A DNA stretch of 7,892 nt from an uncultured Spirochaetota bacterium. Lineage in GTDB: Bacteria; Spirochaetota; UBA4802; UBA5368. Under the pieces are notes generated by a model that worked only from the letters and a program-made list of their open reading frames with translations, was not told the origin of the DNA and ran no database searches. Both the position numbers and the translations under genes were made by a program. Of this stretch, positions 6,554 to 7,892 are shown piece by piece. Position 1 is the first letter of the stretch. Each line of letters opens with the position of its first letter. The stretch is taken from contig CALMJO010000266.1 of assembly GCA_937864375.1 (NCBI GenBank), positions 1 through 7,892 on the forward strand, read 5' to 3'.

Positions 6554-6606
6554 GTCGCGTTTGGTCGCGTGTGCGACGTCCGGTCGCGTCGTAATGTACG
6601 GTCGCG
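6554..6606. repeat. Cluster of four GTCGCG repeats with alternative hairpins
   Basis: GTCGCG begins at 6554, 6564, 6583 and 6601 (spacings 10, 19 and 18), with looser relatives at 6523 (GTCGTG) and 6541 (TTCGTG). GCGAC at 6573-6577 can pair with GTCGC at 6564-6568 (loop GTGT) or with GTCGC at 6583-6587 (loop GTCCG), so the stems exclude each other. This fits an operator array near helical phase, an RNA switch-like element or REP-like repeats. The sequence does not decide between them. Confidence 0.5.
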
Positions 6607-6622
6607 ACCGGACATTACGACG
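6587..6622. repeat. 36-base near-perfect palindrome overlapping the acyl-CoA dehydrogenase stop codon
   Basis: Outer arms CGTCGTAATGT (6587-6597) and ACATTACGACG (6612-6622) flank a perfectly palindromic core CGGTCGCGACCG (6599-6610). The only break in symmetry is A6598 against G6611. The dehydrogenase stop codon (6617-6615) lies in one outer arm. No T-run follows on the minus strand, so it is not a standard intrinsic terminator. It could be an mRNA-stabilising or processing hairpin between cistrons, a dimeric-regulator operator, or a REP-like element. Confidence 0.75.
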
Positions 6623-7784
6623 ACGACCGGCGCTGGTCGAACCTCCTGCCGTATATCATGCTGGCGGTTCCTATTTTAAGCATCTGGATGGTGCCGCCTG
6701 CGACGCACCACGCCTTCGCATCGCGATACATCCGCTCGATCGGAAACTCCGTGCTGTAGCCGTAGCCCCCGAAAATCTGCATCGCGCTTTCGGTGACGCT
6801 CACCACCATCTCGTTCGCGAAGGCCTTCGCCATGCCCGCCTCGTACATGGAGGGAAGCCCCTGGCCCGCGCCCGCGGCCGCGCGGTAGACGAGGAGCCGC
6901 GCCGCGTCGAGCTTGGTCGCCATGTCCACGGTCGTGAACTGGATGTTCTGGAACTCGCAGATGGGACGGCCGAATGCGTGCCGCTCCATCGCGTAGGCCT
7001 TGGCCTCGTTCAGCGCCCCGCCGGCGACGCCCAGGCACATCGCGGAGTTCCCGCAGCGCTCGATGTCGAAGGTGAGCATGAGCTTGTTGAAATCGCCCGG
7101 CTTGATGACGAGGTTCTTCTTGGGCACCTTCACGTTGTCGAAGAAGAGGTCGCACGAGGGCATGCCGTGCAGCCCCATGTAGCGCTCCTGCTTTCCAAAG
7201 GTGAAGCCCGGCATCCCCTTCTCCACGAGGAGGCCGCCTATTCCCTTGTATCCCTTGACCTTGCCAAAGCGCGTGTACACCATGTAGTGGCTCGCATGCC
7301 CGCCGCCCGTGATGAAGGACTTGCGCCCGTTCAGGACGTAGTGGTCGCCCTCCTCCTCCGCGTTCGTGGTGAGCGCGGTGAGGTCGCTCCCGGCCTCCGG
7401 CTCGGTCATGCACACGGACACGGAGAGCTCGCCCCTGCAGACGCCGGGGAGCACCGCCTGCTTCTGCTCGTCGGTCCCGAAGATGTCGATGACCCTCACC
7501 GGCCCCACGCTCGATTCGAACACGGGCGCGGCGATCATGGGACTGAACTTCGCGAGCTCCTCGATGACGAGGATGGCGTTGAGCGCGCTCTGTCCCCCGC
7601 CGCCGTGCGCGGGCGAGAGGGTCATCCCCAGCAGGCCCAGGTCCGCGTATTTCTTGAGCAGCTCCCACGGGAACTCCGCGGTCTCGTCGATCCGCTTCGC
7701 GAGGTCCCGGAACTTCTCGCGCTCGCCCATCGTGCGGATGGTGTCGATCAGCATCTTCTGTTCATCGTTCAGCGTGAAATCCAT
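6615..7784 (-). CDS. Acyl-CoA dehydrogenase family flavoprotein
   Basis: This 389-residue protein has the normal length for the family. It is a cytoplasmic FAD enzyme oxidising an acyl-CoA to the 2,3-enoyl-CoA, usually passing electrons to electron-transfer flavoprotein. Seen: N-terminal helical domain (DFTLNDEQKMLIDTIR); MTEPEAGSDLTAL at 126-138 and YVLNGRKSFITGG at 149-161 from the FAD/substrate middle domain; FDNVKVPKKN at 215-224; and the C-terminal helical domain with ERHAFGRPICEFQ at 267-279 and QIFGGYGYSTEFPIERMYRDAK at 336-357. The usual catalytic Glu of the 'YEGT' motif is replaced (AGGT, G363), while Glu is present at E242 in FDIER, where isovaleryl- and long-chain acyl-CoA dehydrogenases carry their base. 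ATG 7784 is preferred over GTG 7790. The substrate is undetermined. It follows the upstream partial gene by 29 bases and ends inside a palindrome. Confidence 0.93.
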   Translation of the reverse strand: MDFTLNDEQKMLIDTIRTMGEREKFRDLAKRIDETAEFPWELLKKYADLGLLGMTLSPAHGGGGQSALNAILVIEELAKFSPMIAAPVFESSVGPVRVIDIFGTDEQKQAVLPGVCRGELSVSVCMTEPEAGSDLTALTTNAEEEGDHYVLNGRKSFITGGGHASHYMVYTRFGKVKGYKGIGGLLVEKGMPGFTFGKQERYMGLHGMPSCDLFFDNVKVPKKNLVIKPGDFNKLMLTFDIERCGNSAMCLGVAGGALNEAKAYAMERHAFGRPICEFQNIQFTTVDMATKLDAARLLVYRAAAGAGQGLPSMYEAGMAKAFANEMVVSVTESAMQIFGGYGYSTEFPIERMYRDAKAWCVAGGTIQMLKIGTASMIYGRRFDQRRSSS

Positions 7785-7789
7785 GATCA

Positions 7790-7795
7790 CTCCTT
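7790..7795 (-). promoter_or_regulatory. Strong ribosome binding site fixing the acyl-CoA dehydrogenase start
   Basis: AAGGAG (7795-7790 on the minus strand) lies 5 bases before ATG 7784. It overlaps the in-frame GTG at 7790-7788, so that GTG is unlikely to be the start. Confidence 0.85.
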
Positions 7796-7813
7796 GAAAA
7801 TGGTATTATTGCG

Positions 7814-7892
7814 TTACACGAGGGCCAGCATATCCGCGATGCCCTTCGCCTTTTCCACGTTCAGCATTCCGTCAATCACCGCGTCGAGCCCC
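7814..7892 (-). CDS. C-terminal fragment of an unrecognised gene heading the visible cluster
   Basis: Reading back from a TAA at 7816-7814, the minus-strand frame is open to the window edge and encodes 25 residues, beginning GLDAVIDGMLNVEKAKG and ending IADMLALV. The stop is 29 bases before the acyl-CoA dehydrogenase start, as expected for cotranscribed genes, and codon use is GC-rich like its neighbours. The tail looks helical and acidic to neutral. I do not recognise a family from so short a segment. An enzyme of CoA-ester metabolism would suit the context, but nothing in the residues shows this. Confidence 0.6.
   Translation of the reverse strand, partial: GLDAVIDGMLNVEKAKGIADMLALV

Noticed and set aside
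6554..6606. GTCGCG repeats as a CRISPR array
   Set aside because: The units are only six bases with 10-19 base spacing, far too short and irregular for repeats and spacers.
7366..7797. 143-residue plus-strand ORF near the right edge
   Set aside because: It lies antisense to the acyl-CoA dehydrogenase and has a Ser/Arg-rich composition with no motif.

Overview
The window is the end of an assembled contig from a GC-rich anaerobic bacterium. Bases 1-46 are not genomic: they match an Illumina Nextera adapter with an i5 index, so real sequence starts at 47. The lineage cannot be fixed from this stretch. A tungsten-type aldehyde oxidoreductase, acyl-CoA metabolism and a multi-PAS diguanylate cyclase would suit an anaerobic or syntrophic lineage such as Spirochaetota or Desulfobacterota. 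That is an impression, not a classification.

Left part (47-2578): the first 49 codons of a minus-strand gene, probably an M28-type peptidase, are cut off by the contig end. A 287-base divergent spacer with promoter-like elements in both directions follows. Then comes a plus-strand gene for a response regulator/diguanylate cyclase (REC, three PAS or PAS-like domains, GGDEF with an inhibitory RxxD site). It ends convergently with the long minus-strand cluster.

Right part (7892 down to 2623, all minus strand): the C-terminus of an unrecognised gene, an acyl-CoA dehydrogenase, an SCP2-type lipid-binding protein, an MFS transporter of the monocarboxylate/oxalate-formate type, an aldehyde ferredoxin oxidoreductase (AOR) family tungstoenzyme, and a small MoaD/ThiS-like sulfur carrier ending in Gly-Gly. 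Most gaps are short (29, 46, 29 and 2 bases). The exception is a 138-base spacer after the acyl-CoA dehydrogenase that carries a 36-base near-perfect palindrome and repeated GTCGCG motifs.

Reading the cluster as one system (inference): a carboxylate is carried by the MFS protein, interconverted with its aldehyde by the AOR using tungstopterin whose dithiolene sulfur could come from the MoaD-like carrier, and its CoA ester is oxidised by the acyl-CoA dehydrogenase, perhaps with a hydrophobic intermediate held by the SCP2 protein. Each family is familiar. The grouping is the part worth a second look, and no substrate can be read from the sequence. The diguanylate cyclase is divergent in orientation from the cluster and shows no direct link to it.
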